In this document: positions 7,421-16,980 of the stretch, piece by piece
Layout of the letters: each line of letters opens with the position of its first letter
Position numbering within the stretch: position 1 is the stretch's first letter
NCBI RefSeq assembly: GCF_009388985.1
Contig: NZ_CP036422.1
Span: forward strand, 1,936,501 to 2,000,500
Direction of reading: 5' to 3'
DNA length: 64,000 bases
Source: Halioglobus maricola
Lineage (GTDB): Bacteria; Pseudomonadota; Gammaproteobacteria; Pseudomonadales; Halieaceae
Notes under the pieces: generated by a model
Databases searched by the model: none
What the model was told of the DNA's origin: nothing
What the model saw: only the letters and a program-made list of their open reading frames with translations
Made by a program: the position numbers and the translations under genes

Positions 7421-9853
7421 ATGAATAGTGATGCTGTACAACAACTGTTAGGGCAACTGTCACTAGAAGAAAAAGCCCGCTTGTGCTCCGGAAAGGATTT
7501 CTGGCACCTTCACGGCATAGAGCGGCTTGATCTTGAACCTATCATGGTGACCGACGGTCCCCACGGCATGCGCAAACAGGCAGGGGAGAGCGATCATGTC
7601 GGGTTGAACGATTCGGTAAAAGCCACCTGTTTTCCCTCTGCTTCCGGTCTCGCCGCCAGCTGGAACAAGGCCCTGCTTTACGAGGTGGGTACGGCGCTGG
7701 GCAGGGAATGCCGTTCTGAGAATGTTTCTGTGTTGCTCGGCCCCGGTATCAACATCAAGCGCCACCCGCTTGGCGGTCGCAACTTTGAGTACTTTTCCGA
7801 AGATCCGTACTTGTCCGGCGTCATGGCGCGAGAGTGGATCAATGGGGTACAGGCCCAGAATGTCGGTACCAGCCTGAAGCACTTCGCGGTCAACAATCAC
7901 GAACATTGCCGCATGGTGGTGGATGCGATCGTCGATGAGCGCACCTTACGCGAGATCTATCTGCCCGCGTTCGAGATTGCCGTTAAGGACTCGCAGCCCT
8001 GGACGGTTATGTGCGCCTATAACAAGCTGAACGGTACCTATCTTGCGGAGCATCCGCGGATGCTCACTTCCATCCTTGAAGAAGAGTGGCAGTTTCAGGG
8101 CCTGGTTGTGACCGACTGGGGCGCCAATAATGACCGCGCAGAAGGTGTCAAAGCCGGTCAGGCGCTGGAGATGCCTGCTTCGGGCGAAAACGGCAAGAAC
8201 GCGATTCTTCGTGCCATTGAATCTGGCAGCCTGAGCCTTGCTGAGCTGGATCGCTCCGTTGCCAAAGTTCTGCGGCTGATACGCGACGGCCAGGAAGCCA
8301 AACGCTGCAATGAGAAAGTGGACCTGGACGCGCACCACGTATTGGCGAGAAAAGTCGCGGAAGAATCCTGCGTGTTGTTGAAAAACGATCATCACACTCT
8401 GCCTTTGGCGCAACAGCAGTCCATCGCGGTTCTTGGGGCAATGGCCGTTAATACCCGCTACCAGGGCTCCGGTAGTTCCCAGATCAACCCCTATAAGCTG
8501 GAGCAGCCGCTGGACGCGCTGGAACACGCTTTCGGCAGTGAAAATATCGTCTACAGTGAGGGCTATAGTGCCCGCGGAGAGTTGACGGAGGCCCAACTGA
8601 ATGCGTCCCTGGCAGCAGCAGAGGGCGCTGACAAGGTCGTGTTGTTTGCCGGCTTAACGCCAGACTATGAGTCGGAAGGTTTTGATCGCGGGCACATGTC
8701 TTTGCCGCCGCAGCAACTTGCCCTGATTGAAGCACTGGCACCTGTTCACCACAAACTTATAGTGGTATTGCAAAATGGTGCCCCTGTGGCCATGCCTTTC
8801 GCCAATACGGTGGCGGCGATTCTCGAGGCTTATCTAGGCGGCCAGGCGGGCGCTTCAGCACTTGCCCGTGTACTGAAGGGCGATGTCAATCCCAGCGGGA
8901 AATTGGCAGAGACCTTTCCGCTGGCGCAAGCGGATGTAGCCAGCGATACCTGGTTTCCGGGATCTTCACGGCAGTCGCAGTATCGTGAAAATATCTGGGT
9001 GGGTTATCGCTACTTCGATACGGTGGAGAAACCTGTTGCCTTCCCATTCGGTCACGGCTTGTCATATACACAATTTGAGTACAGTGATATCCAGGTGTCC
9101 GGCACGGACGCTAAAGTTGGGGACGCGTGCTTTTCAATGAAAGCCAAGGACACAGTGACTGTTCATTTGAAAGTGACCAATGTGGGGCCGGTGGCGGGCG
9201 CAGAAATCGCGCAACTTTACGTGGGTCAACTGGCGCCAAATGTGCCGCGTCCAGCGAAAGAGCTTAAGGCCTTCGATAAGGTGTACCTCGAGCCAGGCGA
9301 AAGCAAATCGCTGTCTTTTGCGCTCTATGCACGTGATTTTTCCTACTGGTCAACAACGACAAATGACTGGCTGGCTGATTCCGGGGAATATACGATTTTT
9401 GTCGGGGCCTCCGTGGCCGATATTCGCCTGCAAAAAAGCGTACGGCTGGATACCGGTGTTCATTCGCCAGGGGGGCAGGCAAGCGCGAATTGCAGGCCTG
9501 CTCCCGATCAATTTACCGATGAAGCCTTTGCCGAATTGCTCGGACACGCAATTCCAGAGCCGATTCGCCGCGACCCGATACACACCAATTCAATGATCTC
9601 GGAAATTCAACACAAATGGCTGGGACGGCAAGTGCTGAAACTGATCAATAAGCAGATCGGCAAGCTAGTCGGCGATAGCGTGACCGAGGAAAACACGCTG
9701 ATGCTCGAGGCAATAGTCCGTGAAATGCCTTTGCGCAATCTCGCCATGATGAGCCAGGGGAAATTATCGTCGAAGAATGTCCATCGACTTGTGCACCTGT
9801 TGAATGGACACTACGTGAAACTTGTTACCGGCGCCCCCGCAGAATCGAGGTGA
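7421..9853 (+). CDS. Glycoside hydrolase family 3 beta-glycosidase
   Basis: 810 residues from ATG 7421; the frame opens earlier at TTG 7358, but that part would cross the terminator. No signal peptide, so cytosolic. The GH3 (alpha/beta)8 barrel shows KHFAVNNHE and the nucleophile motif VTDWGA with Asp232. The second domain contains GSGSSQINP and GLTPDYESEGFDR. A fibronectin-III-like domain (VHLKVTNVGPVAGAE onward) follows, then an extra C-terminal segment of about 110 residues (PLRNLAMMSQGKLS) found in some intracellular GH3 enzymes. It should release terminal sugars from an imported glycoside. The sulfatase starts 8 bases after its stop, so the two are co-translated. Confidence 0.92.
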   Translation: MNSDAVQQLLGQLSLEEKARLCSGKDFWHLHGIERLDLEPIMVTDGPHGMRKQAGESDHVGLNDSVKATCFPSASGLAASWNKALLYEVGTALGRECRSENVSVLLGPGINIKRHPLGGRNFEYFSEDPYLSGVMAREWINGVQAQNVGTSLKHFAVNNHEHCRMVVDAIVDERTLREIYLPAFEIAVKDSQPWTVMCAYNKLNGTYLAEHPRMLTSILEEEWQFQGLVVTDWGANNDRAEGVKAGQALEMPASGENGKNAILRAIESGSLSLAELDRSVAKVLRLIRDGQEAKRCNEKVDLDAHHVLARKVAEESCVLLKNDHHTLPLAQQQSIAVLGAMAVNTRYQGSGSSQINPYKLEQPLDALEHAFGSENIVYSEGYSARGELTEAQLNASLAAAEGADKVVLFAGLTPDYESEGFDRGHMSLPPQQLALIEALAPVHHKLIVVLQNGAPVAMPFANTVAAILEAYLGGQAGASALARVLKGDVNPSGKLAETFPLAQADVASDTWFPGSSRQSQYRENIWVGYRYFDTVEKPVAFPFGHGLSYTQFEYSDIQVSGTDAKVGDACFSMKAKDTVTVHLKVTNVGPVAGAEIAQLYVGQLAPNVPRPAKELKAFDKVYLEPGESKSLSFALYARDFSYWSTTTNDWLADSGEYTIFVGASVADIRLQKSVRLDTGVHSPGGQASANCRPAPDQFTDEAFAELLGHAIPEPIRRDPIHTNSMISEIQHKWLGRQVLKLINKQIGKLVGDSVTEENTLMLEAIVREMPLRNLAMMSQGKLSSKNVHRLVHLLNGHYVKLVTGAPAESR

Positions 9854-9860
9854 ATCGCAG

Positions 9861-11351
9861 ATGCCAATGATTTCCCATATCCTCAAGTCAATTGCTACCG
9901 TTATTCTGTTGCTGGTACTGCTGATAGTATTTTTCGCTGTGTATCGCTATCTGAGCTTCGGTCAAACGGATAACGCGGATCGCGTTGCGAGCAAGGAAGA
10001 ATACCTGTCACGCATTAAGAATATGCCACTTCCGGTGGATGCGCCCAATATCCTGTTTATCCTCTACGATGATATGGGCTACGGCGACCTGGGGGCCGGG
10101 AAGGCGGCTACCAGCTCAATACAGACGCCCAACCTGGATGCCCTGGCCGAGGCTGGTGTCGTACTGAGCGATTTCTACTCCCCAGCCGCTGTCTGTACGC
10201 CCGCCAGGGCGGGTTATCTCACTGGGCGACTGGCTCCCCGTGCAGGTTTGCCCAACGTGGTGTTCCCATCAGGTAGCCCGGAAGAGTTTATGCTCAGCAA
10301 GGTGATGAATCCCGACATCAACGTGAGGCTGCCAGAGGAGGAAATAACCCTGGCGGAGCTAGTGCTCGCCGCGGGCTATCGCACCGCCATGGTAGGCAAG
10401 TGGCACCTGGGGGATGTCTCTCCATCCCTGCCGAACGATAGAGGGTTTCAGGAGTTCTTTGGCAGCCGCTACAGCAATGACATGGAGCCCTTTGCCCTTT
10501 ACCGCGACGAAGAGATCGAGATACCTGCGCCTGCCGATCAACGTCGCTTGACCGAGTGGTATACGCGCGAAGCGGTCGCATTTGTAGAAGCGGATGAGCA
10601 GCCATTCTTTCTCTACTTCGCCCACAACTTCCCACACGACCCGCTGTACGCCAGCGTGGAGCGCTCGGGTAACTCCAGCGCCGGTCTCTATGGAGACGTA
10701 CTCGAGGAGATAGACGACGGTATCGGCAAGATTGTGGCCTCTCTTCGAAGCACGGGAAAATTGAAAAACACCTTGATTATAATCACCTCTGACAACGGCC
10801 CCTGGTTCCAGGGAAGTGCGGGAGGGCGGCGAGGGCGTAAGGGCAATACTTTTGAGGGCGGCATGCGGGTGCCGTTTATTGCCCACTGGCCGGCCGCAAT
10901 TCCGCCGGGCCGTGCGGAGCGAACAATGACGATGGGTGTCGACTTGCTGCCGACCGTGCTGGATATTCTCCAACTCCCTGCGCCTGCAGATCGTGCGCTG
11001 GATGGATGCAGCCTGCTCCCGGCACTCGTCGAGGGTGGTGCTTCCGCGCACGAATATCTTTACTTTATCGACGGTCAGCAACTGTTTGCAGTTCGCGACC
11101 AGCGCTTCAAGTACCGTGGCCCCGAAGGCGTATTTTATAGTACTGACCAGATGAAGATAGGCTTCGCAATGCCCCAGAAAGAGTGGCTATTTGATCTGGA
11201 TCTGGATCCACAGGAGTCTTACGACGTTTCCGCTCGGTACCCCGAAGTCCTTGCTCGCTTGCGAGAGGCTTTTGAACTCAAGCGTGAGGCTATGCTGGCC
11301 AACGCAAGAGGCTGGGACGAGAAGGGTAATTGCCGTCCGCCCGCGATTTAG
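9861..11351 (+). CDS. Membrane-anchored Cys-type sulfatase
   Basis: 496 residues from ATG 9861, with GAGGTGA overlapping the end of the GH3 gene. Residues about 8-30 form one hydrophobic helix (a signal anchor), placing the enzyme on the periplasmic side. NILFILYDDMGYGDLG carries the first metal ligands. CTPAR at 112-116 is the C-x-P-x-R signature whose Cys becomes formylglycine; later motifs are MVGKWHLGD and ITSDNGPW. Family S1 arylsulfatase-type, removing sulfate esters. No formylglycine-generating or anSME maturase gene is in the window, so maturation must come from elsewhere. Confidence 0.92.
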   Translation: MPMISHILKSIATVILLLVLLIVFFAVYRYLSFGQTDNADRVASKEEYLSRIKNMPLPVDAPNILFILYDDMGYGDLGAGKAATSSIQTPNLDALAEAGVVLSDFYSPAAVCTPARAGYLTGRLAPRAGLPNVVFPSGSPEEFMLSKVMNPDINVRLPEEEITLAELVLAAGYRTAMVGKWHLGDVSPSLPNDRGFQEFFGSRYSNDMEPFALYRDEEIEIPAPADQRRLTEWYTREAVAFVEADEQPFFLYFAHNFPHDPLYASVERSGNSSAGLYGDVLEEIDDGIGKIVASLRSTGKLKNTLIIITSDNGPWFQGSAGGRRGRKGNTFEGGMRVPFIAHWPAAIPPGRAERTMTMGVDLLPTVLDILQLPAPADRALDGCSLLPALVEGGASAHEYLYFIDGQQLFAVRDQRFKYRGPEGVFYSTDQMKIGFAMPQKEWLFDLDLDPQESYDVSARYPEVLARLREAFELKREAMLANARGWDEKGNCRPPAI

Positions 11352-11428
11352 TCGCCCACGACTTTTCGCTGTACAGTTGTTCCATTCTGGAAAAATATTG
11401 AATGAGCGTTTAATATAGTGCAGCATAC

Positions 11429-11450
11429 AGCAGATATTAAATCTGCTTTT
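11429..11450. promoter_or_regulatory. Inverted repeat AGCAGAT-N5-ATCTGCT
   Basis: A perfect 7-bp inverted repeat followed by TTT, between the sulfatase and the crotonase operon. It could be a weak terminator of the sulfatase transcript or an operator about 30 bases before the crotonase start. The short T-run and AT-rich stem favour an operator slightly. Confidence 0.4.
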
Positions 11451-11478
11451 AAGACTAAAAGAATCTGGAACCCAAAGT

Positions 11479-12219
11479 ATGAGCAACCTTCTTGTCGAGA
11501 TTAGCGACCGCATTGCCACCCTGACATTGAATCGCCCAGAGGTGATGAACGCCCTGAATCACGATGTGTTCAAGGAGTTGGAAAACGCCGTGGCCGACCT
11601 GGGTTCACGCGAAGACGTGGGCTGCGTGATTTTGTGCGGCGCCGGCAGGGCATTTTCATCAGGCCATGACCTGAAGGATATCGATGCCGGGGCGGAGTCG
11701 GAGCACGCCCAGTTCGAGGCCGATGTGCTGGAGCAACTGGCATCCCTGCCCATGCCCACCATCGCCCGCGTGCACAAGTATTGCTTCACGGGTGCCCTGG
11801 AGTTGGCCCTCGCCTGTGATCTGATCTTTATCGACGAGGATACGCGTCTGGCCGATACCCATAGCAAATGGGGCTTAAGTCCCGTTTGGGGTATGACACA
11901 GCGGCTGCCGCGCCGTGTCGGTGCCGCTCGCGCCAAGGACTTGATGTTCAGTGCGCGCCTGGTGGGCGCTCAGGAGGCCCTGGCCATAGGCCTGGTCGAG
12001 AAGGTCTGTGCCGTCGACTCGCTGGAGGACGATACTCTTGCCTACGCCAGGGAGGTTACTGAAAACAGTGCGCACACTCACCGGGTGTGCAAGGACATTC
12101 TGGATAAGACCGACGGCATGCCGCTGGGCCAAGGCCTGTCGTACGAATATACAAATAGCCCTGGCGCCTGCGATGACGCGCAGGAGCGGGTGGCTAACTT
12201 CATGAAGAACCAGAAATAA
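11479..12219 (+). CDS. Enoyl-CoA hydratase/isomerase family protein
   Basis: 246 residues with the crotonase fold: LTLNRPEVMNALN, the oxyanion-hole segment AFSSGHDLKDI, and FTGALELALACDL. Glu108 aligns with the first catalytic Glu of rat hydratase (Glu144). The second (Glu164 position, 20 residues on) is His128 in ADTHSKWGL. A classical hydratase needs both, so an isomerase or another acyl-CoA reaction is more likely. It opens an apparent operon with two acyl-CoA dehydrogenases (44 and 8 bases apart), suggesting beta-oxidation of a chain or ring fragment. Confidence 0.85.
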   Translation: MSNLLVEISDRIATLTLNRPEVMNALNHDVFKELENAVADLGSREDVGCVILCGAGRAFSSGHDLKDIDAGAESEHAQFEADVLEQLASLPMPTIARVHKYCFTGALELALACDLIFIDEDTRLADTHSKWGLSPVWGMTQRLPRRVGAARAKDLMFSARLVGAQEALAIGLVEKVCAVDSLEDDTLAYAREVTENSAHTHRVCKDILDKTDGMPLGQGLSYEYTNSPGACDDAQERVANFMKNQK

Positions 12220-12262
12220 GCTCGCGAGTGAAGTCTGCTACTAGCCCTGAGGATCTGCGGTA

Positions 12263-13477
12263 ATGAGTGACGAAACGCAAACACTTGAAATTTTCCGGCA
12301 GAAGGTTGCGAAGTTCCTGGACGAGGAGTTGAGCGATCGCATTCGAGAGGGTGGTAAGAAAACCACCAGTATGTTTTCGCCTTTTGACGAGGCGATGGCC
12401 TTCCAGCAAGCGCTGCATGCGAAGGGCTGGTCAGGTGTCTCCTGGCCACGGGAATACGGCGGCACGGGCTGGAGCCTGGCGCAGCAGAATGTTTTCCAGG
12501 AGGAATGCCGGGTGCGGGAGCTGCCGTTTTTGTTGCCCAACGCGCTACAGATGGTAGGGCCGGTGTTGATGAAATTTGGTACCGAGGAACAGAAACAGCG
12601 CTACCTGCCGGGGATTCTCAGCGGCGAGGAATACTGGGCGCAGGGATATTCTGAGCCTGGCGCGGGCTCTGACCTGGTGTCGCTGAAGTGTCGCGCGGAG
12701 CGCGACGGCGATGAGTACGTGATCAACGGCAGTAAGATCTGGACAACCTACGCGCATCACTCGAAACGCATGTTCATGCTGGTGCGCACCGATTTCGACT
12801 GTAAGCCTCAGCGCGGTATCACCTTTCTCTTGCTCGATTCGCTGGATTTGCCCGGGATGCAGGTGCGCGAAATCATTGGCCTGGACGGCGTGCCTGAGCA
12901 GTGCGAGGTGTTCTTCGACAATGTGCGTGTGCCACTTGGCAGCCGCCTCGGTGAAGAGAACGACGGCTGGAGCGTGGCCAAGCACCTGCTGGTGCACGAG
13001 CGGGGCTCCACCCTGTCCATGGGTATCATTATGGAGAACGAGTTGCGGCGTATCAGGGGCTTGGCGACCGGCTTGGGCGATGGCTTTGGCGGTATGCTCG
13101 TCGACGACTCGGCCTTCCAGCGACGCTTCGCGGACCTACAGCGCGAGGCGGCCACCGTGGACGCGCTGGAAGATAAGATGTTCCGCATCGACAAGAGTAG
13201 CCCTGAATCCGGCCCCTACAGCTCCCTGATCAAGATCGCCTGGACGGAAAGCCTGCAACGGCTATGCGAGTTCGCCATTGATGTCTGTGGCTCTGTGTCA
13301 TTGCCGCTGCAACTGGCGGCGTTGGAAGTGGGTAGCGATGTTGAGACGATCGGCCCGGAAGACGCACTCACCCTGATGCCCAAGTATCTGAATAATCACG
13401 CGGCGACCATCTACGGTGGCAGCAACGAGATTCAGCGAGAAATTATCGCCAAGGCGATTGTGGACGGCAGGGGTTGA
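12263..13477 (+). CDS. Acyl-CoA dehydrogenase, first subunit of a pair
   Basis: 404 residues. N-terminal helical domain, then the FAD-binding middle domain ([39 protein letters not shown] in two overlapping motifs), and a C-terminal helical domain ending TIYGGSNEIQREIIAKAIVDGRG. This branch resembles FadE-type dehydrogenases used on bulky acyl-CoAs such as steroid side chains. The gene is 8 bases before a second, more divergent dehydrogenase, the layout of alpha2beta2 heterotetramers. The substrate is not known. Confidence 0.88.
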   Translation: MSDETQTLEIFRQKVAKFLDEELSDRIREGGKKTTSMFSPFDEAMAFQQALHAKGWSGVSWPREYGGTGWSLAQQNVFQEECRVRELPFLLPNALQMVGPVLMKFGTEEQKQRYLPGILSGEEYWAQGYSEPGAGSDLVSLKCRAERDGDEYVINGSKIWTTYAHHSKRMFMLVRTDFDCKPQRGITFLLLDSLDLPGMQVREIIGLDGVPEQCEVFFDNVRVPLGSRLGEENDGWSVAKHLLVHERGSTLSMGIIMENELRRIRGLATGLGDGFGGMLVDDSAFQRRFADLQREAATVDALEDKMFRIDKSSPESGPYSSLIKIAWTESLQRLCEFAIDVCGSVSLPLQLAALEVGSDVETIGPEDALTLMPKYLNNHAATIYGGSNEIQREIIAKAIVDGRG

Positions 13478-13484
13478 GGTAGAT

Positions 13485-14645
13485 ATGACGTCACTGAATA
13501 AAGAGCTGAATACGGGGCTGAAACAACAGCTCGACGACACCATCGAACAATTTCTCAACAAGGAGTACGACTTCCCTGCACGGCAGGCGCTGGTGGCTTC
13601 AGAGGAGGGCTACTCAGGGGAAAACTGGCGAGCCTTCGCTGAGCTGGGCTGGCTGGGAATTCCCTTCGCTGAACAATACGGCGGCATCGGGGGAGCGTTC
13701 ACGGACACCCTGAATATGATGCGCCTGTTTGGCAGGCACCTGGTTCTCGAGCCGGTCGTAAGTACGGTGGGCATGGTGGGAAGTGCTATTGCGCACGGAA
13801 CGAACCAGAGCCTCAAAGAGGAGTGTCTGCCCCGTCTGATAGCGGGTGAAGTCATCGGGGCTCTGGCGCTGGAGGAGCCCGGATCGCGGGGCAACCCCGC
13901 CTTTGTAGGCGTGACGGCTCAGTCGCTAGGTCAATCACAGGGCGATGCGCAGAACGGCGGATATCGGCTCCGGGGCGAAAAGATATGCGTTCTCAACGCG
14001 TCTCAGGCCGATTACCTGCTGGTCTCGGCGAGAACTTCCGGTGAACAGCTGGATGTCGACGGCATCAGCCTGTTTCTCATCGAGGCCGGCCGGGAGGGTG
14101 TCCAGCTTACCTCCTATCCCACCGTGGACGGGCACCGCGCTGCCAATATCAGTCTCGATGTAGAGCTTGGTCCCGAGAGCATGCTGTCGGAGGCGGGGCA
14201 GGGCTACCCGATATTGGCCCACGCCGTCGACAACGGCCTGCTGATGCTCTGCGCAGAGGCCGTGGGGATCATGCAGGCGCTGCTGGATATCACGGTGGAG
14301 TATACGAATACCCGCAAGCAGTTCGGGGTACCCCTGTCCACCTTCCAGGTGCTGCGCCACCGCATGGTGGATATGTTCATCGAGTACCAGCGCACGAATG
14401 CGCTGTTGGACGCGGTGGTTCTGTCCTTGCCCGCCGGCACGACCGTCGACAGGCGTTCACTGCACCTGCTGAAGGCCCAGGTAGGGCACTCAGGTCGCAT
14501 TGTTGGTGACGCGGCGATCCAGTTACATGGAGGTATGGGGATGACGGACGAACTCATCGTCGGCCACCACGTGAAGCGCCTGGTGGCTATTGGTCAGCTA
14601 CTGGGGAATGCGGATTTTCACCTGCAGCAGGCGTGGAGGGGATGA
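13485..14645 (+). CDS. Acyl-CoA dehydrogenase, second subunit of the pair
   Basis: 386 residues from ATG 13485 with GAGGT eight bases upstream, just after the first subunit stops. It keeps the general ACAD layout (LGWLGIPFAEQYGGIGG; ALALEEPGSRGNP; YTNTRKQFGVPLSTFQVLRHRMVDM; LHGGMGMTDELIVGHH), but the FAD-contact segment is less conserved than in its partner. This is typical of the beta chain of heteromeric dehydrogenases. Pairing with the upstream chain is inferred from adjacency and this asymmetry. Confidence 0.86.
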   Translation: MTSLNKELNTGLKQQLDDTIEQFLNKEYDFPARQALVASEEGYSGENWRAFAELGWLGIPFAEQYGGIGGAFTDTLNMMRLFGRHLVLEPVVSTVGMVGSAIAHGTNQSLKEECLPRLIAGEVIGALALEEPGSRGNPAFVGVTAQSLGQSQGDAQNGGYRLRGEKICVLNASQADYLLVSARTSGEQLDVDGISLFLIEAGREGVQLTSYPTVDGHRAANISLDVELGPESMLSEAGQGYPILAHAVDNGLLMLCAEAVGIMQALLDITVEYTNTRKQFGVPLSTFQVLRHRMVDMFIEYQRTNALLDAVVLSLPAGTTVDRRSLHLLKAQVGHSGRIVGDAAIQLHGGMGMTDELIVGHHVKRLVAIGQLLGNADFHLQQAWRG

Positions 14646-14726
14646 TCCCGCCATGAATGCACAGAAAAGCTTGATCAGCATGACATTTTTCACCCATTCT
14701 CACAGTTTGATTGAGGCGTAATCTCG

Positions 14727-15272
14727 ATGGACAACATAAGCACCTATGGAAAATTCGACAAATTCATTCACTGGCTGATGGCCCTGAATATTTTCGCCAC
14801 ACTGATTTTCTCCTACGGTATGTCAGATCTGCCGGAAGCCTTGAAGGCCGAGGAATATGGCGGTCATGGCGCATCCGTAACCACGATCGCAATCTGCCTG
14901 GTCATTCGCGCGATCTGGCGGGCGCGGCAAGGCTTCCCACCTCTGCCAGCAACAATGACCGATGTGCAGAAATTGGCAGCCAAAGCAGTGCACTACCTGC
15001 TCTACGCCTGCCTTTTCGCTCAAGTCTGCGTTGGCATATTGCTGGCTTCAACCACTGAGCAGGAGTTCATCGCGCAGGGTTACAATATCAATTACACCAG
15101 TTTCGATCTCGTGGCCGACTCTATGCACGATACGCTGCTCACCTTTCACAAAGGTATCTACTGGACCATTGTCGCTCTATTGCTAACGCACATAGCGGCT
15201 GCGCTGAAGCATCATTTTGTCGACAAGGACGACGTTCTGGTGCGGATGCTGCCGTTTACCAAGCGGCCGTAG
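14727..15272 (+). CDS. Cytochrome b561 family protein
   Basis: 181 residues with four transmembrane helices. His15 (FIHWLMALNIF), His47, His141 and His155 occupy the places of the two bis-His haem pairs in bacterial CybB-type cytochromes. It would move electrons across or within the inner membrane. It follows the acyl-CoA dehydrogenase pair by 81 bases on the same strand, which suggests, without proof, a link between their electrons and the membrane quinone pool. Confidence 0.88.
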   Translation: MDNISTYGKFDKFIHWLMALNIFATLIFSYGMSDLPEALKAEEYGGHGASVTTIAICLVIRAIWRARQGFPPLPATMTDVQKLAAKAVHYLLYACLFAQVCVGILLASTTEQEFIAQGYNINYTSFDLVADSMHDTLLTFHKGIYWTIVALLLTHIAAALKHHFVDKDDVLVRMLPFTKRP

Positions 15273-15619
15273 CAGGATGTTTTAAAAAGGGAGCTAGCGC
15301 TCAACTGTTAGCCTCCAGCTCAGGTTCAATGGCTAACGGAAATATCAGTATCAATCCCTTTGGGCCTCTTCTCAAATTCAGGAGCAAAATTAAATACTTG
15401 AGCTGGGGTAGCGGTGGTGGTGAGTATCTATTGATAGGCGTATCTATGTGTAGATAGACCTAATACAACCAGTACCGCCACGCCGACGCGTAGCAGTGCG
15501 CAAAGCGTCTCTAGCACTGTGGAGAGCATGGAGTTCTTAATGCAATTGCTTATGATAGTGCCGGGAAGAGCGCGCGCCAAACCGATGCACGAAGCGATGG
15601 TTGTGCGGCCACCACGATG
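15273..15619. other. Gap between convergent genes, no gene seen
   Basis: 347 bases between the cytochrome b561 gene and the end of the MFS gene. The only structure noticed is a short inverted repeat TATCTA-TGTG-TAGATA near 15439-15454. No convincing ORF, RNA gene or T-tailed terminator was found. Confidence 0.5.
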
Positions 15620-16942
15620 TCAATCAGTAGCATCGTCTTCCCGACGAGAGACCTCGTTTCCCGCAGCCCAGTAGAAAGCGAAAGCAATGACCATGCTGAT
15701 CAGGCAAACGCCGAGAGAAAAGCCAAGTGAATCTTCACCGAAGCTGTCGACAGCGGCGTCGCTGATGACTCCGATCAAGAGCGGGCCCAAGCCTAGCCCG
15801 AGTAAATTAGCTGAAAGAAGAACGAACGAAGCCGCCAGCGCTCTTTGATTGGGCGCCACAGCCGAAAGAGCTATCGACATAGCAGTTCCCGCTCCAATCT
15901 GATAAAACACCAGGCCAACGGCTAAAAATATTGTGGTAACTATCCAGCTATTCTGCATGAGTGCCAGAGCGTAAAACGGAATGACGAGAAGTGCTGCGTA
16001 GCCAACACAACGTGTAGCCAATTTGAGTGACTTTGCAATGAGGCGATCACCAATATAGCCACCAATGAGCAAACTAGGCACCCCGGCAACTAAGCCCATA
16101 GTGCCCAGTACGCTACCGACTTCAGCCTGAGAGAGATCGAACTGGCGTAGGTAGAGCGAAGGTTTCCATGAACTGAAGCCATAGCCGACAAATATTGCAA
16201 AGGTCTGACCCAGGGTGACCCATAACCACAAGCGGTTACGAAACAGTAGGCGGACAGTATCGAGAAAACCATCTTGCCGAGAGCTGGCAACGGAATCGAG
16301 CGCTCCGCGCACCGGCTCGCGCACGGTAGTGTACAAAAGCAGGGCCAGTGCTATGCCTGGCAGCCCCATAACAAAAAAGGCCCAGCGCCAACCATATTCC
16401 TGTGCGACCCAACCACCCGCAGCAAGACCGACGAAAGCACCGATAATAGGCCCCATGGAGAAAATGGAAAAGGCGACAGACCGCTCTTCGGGGGCAAAGT
16501 AATCAGATATGACGGACAGGGAAGGGGGGCCTCCACCCGCTTCGCCGACACCAACGCCCACCCTCGCAAGAAACAATTGCCAAAACGAACCCGCGAGTCC
16601 ACATAATGCAGTCATTGCGCTCCAAAAGGTAATGGCGATTGAGACGATTCGTACACGGTTGCTGCGATCTGCCAGCCTCGCGATGGGCACACCGAGGGTG
16701 GCATAAAACAACGCAAATGCGAGGCCAGACAGCAGGCCCAACTGGGTGTCTGTCATATCAAACTCGAGGCGCAGATCCTCAAGCAGAATGGATACAATCT
16801 GTCGATCCATGTAGCTGAATGCATAAACCAGCACCAGCACACCGAGCACATACCAGCGGTAAATACCGCGATCGACCCTATCCTGCTGTGAACTCGGCGC
16901 CGCCTCTTGCGACTCTATCTGGGTATTTGTTGCTTCTGACAT
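15620..16942 (-). CDS. MFS transporter (spinster-like)
   Basis: 440 residues with twelve hydrophobic segments. YAFSYMDRQIVSILLEDL at the first helix and GVPIARLADRSNRVRIV in loop 2-3 (the MFS motif A region), plus GVGVGEAGGGPPSLSVISDYF, identify the spinster-related group common in hydrocarbon and steroid degraders. It starts 38 bases after the stop of the first CAR on the same strand. It is therefore probably the last gene of an SDR-CAR-MFS unit and may move its substrate or product. Confidence 0.88.
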   Translation of the reverse strand: MSEATNTQIESQEAAPSSQQDRVDRGIYRWYVLGVLVLVYAFSYMDRQIVSILLEDLRLEFDMTDTQLGLLSGLAFALFYATLGVPIARLADRSNRVRIVSIAITFWSAMTALCGLAGSFWQLFLARVGVGVGEAGGGPPSLSVISDYFAPEERSVAFSIFSMGPIIGAFVGLAAGGWVAQEYGWRWAFFVMGLPGIALALLLYTTVREPVRGALDSVASSRQDGFLDTVRLLFRNRLWLWVTLGQTFAIFVGYGFSSWKPSLYLRQFDLSQAEVGSVLGTMGLVAGVPSLLIGGYIGDRLIAKSLKLATRCVGYAALLVIPFYALALMQNSWIVTTIFLAVGLVFYQIGAGTAMSIALSAVAPNQRALAASFVLLSANLLGLGLGPLLIGVISDAAVDSFGEDSLGFSLGVCLISMVIAFAFYWAAGNEVSRREDDATD

Positions 16943-16980
16943 TTTTTATTCTCATTTTGAAGGAGCAGAATCCACGGGGT

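Noticed and set aside
7946..8596. 216-codon minus-strand ORF
   Set aside because: Antisense shadow of the GH3 barrel.
10359..11081. 240-codon minus-strand ORF
   Set aside because: Antisense shadow of the sulfatase; composition is not protein-like.
15439..15454. TATCTA-TGTG-TAGATA as a bidirectional terminator
   Set aside because: AT-rich 6-bp stem with no T-tail; stability too low to claim.
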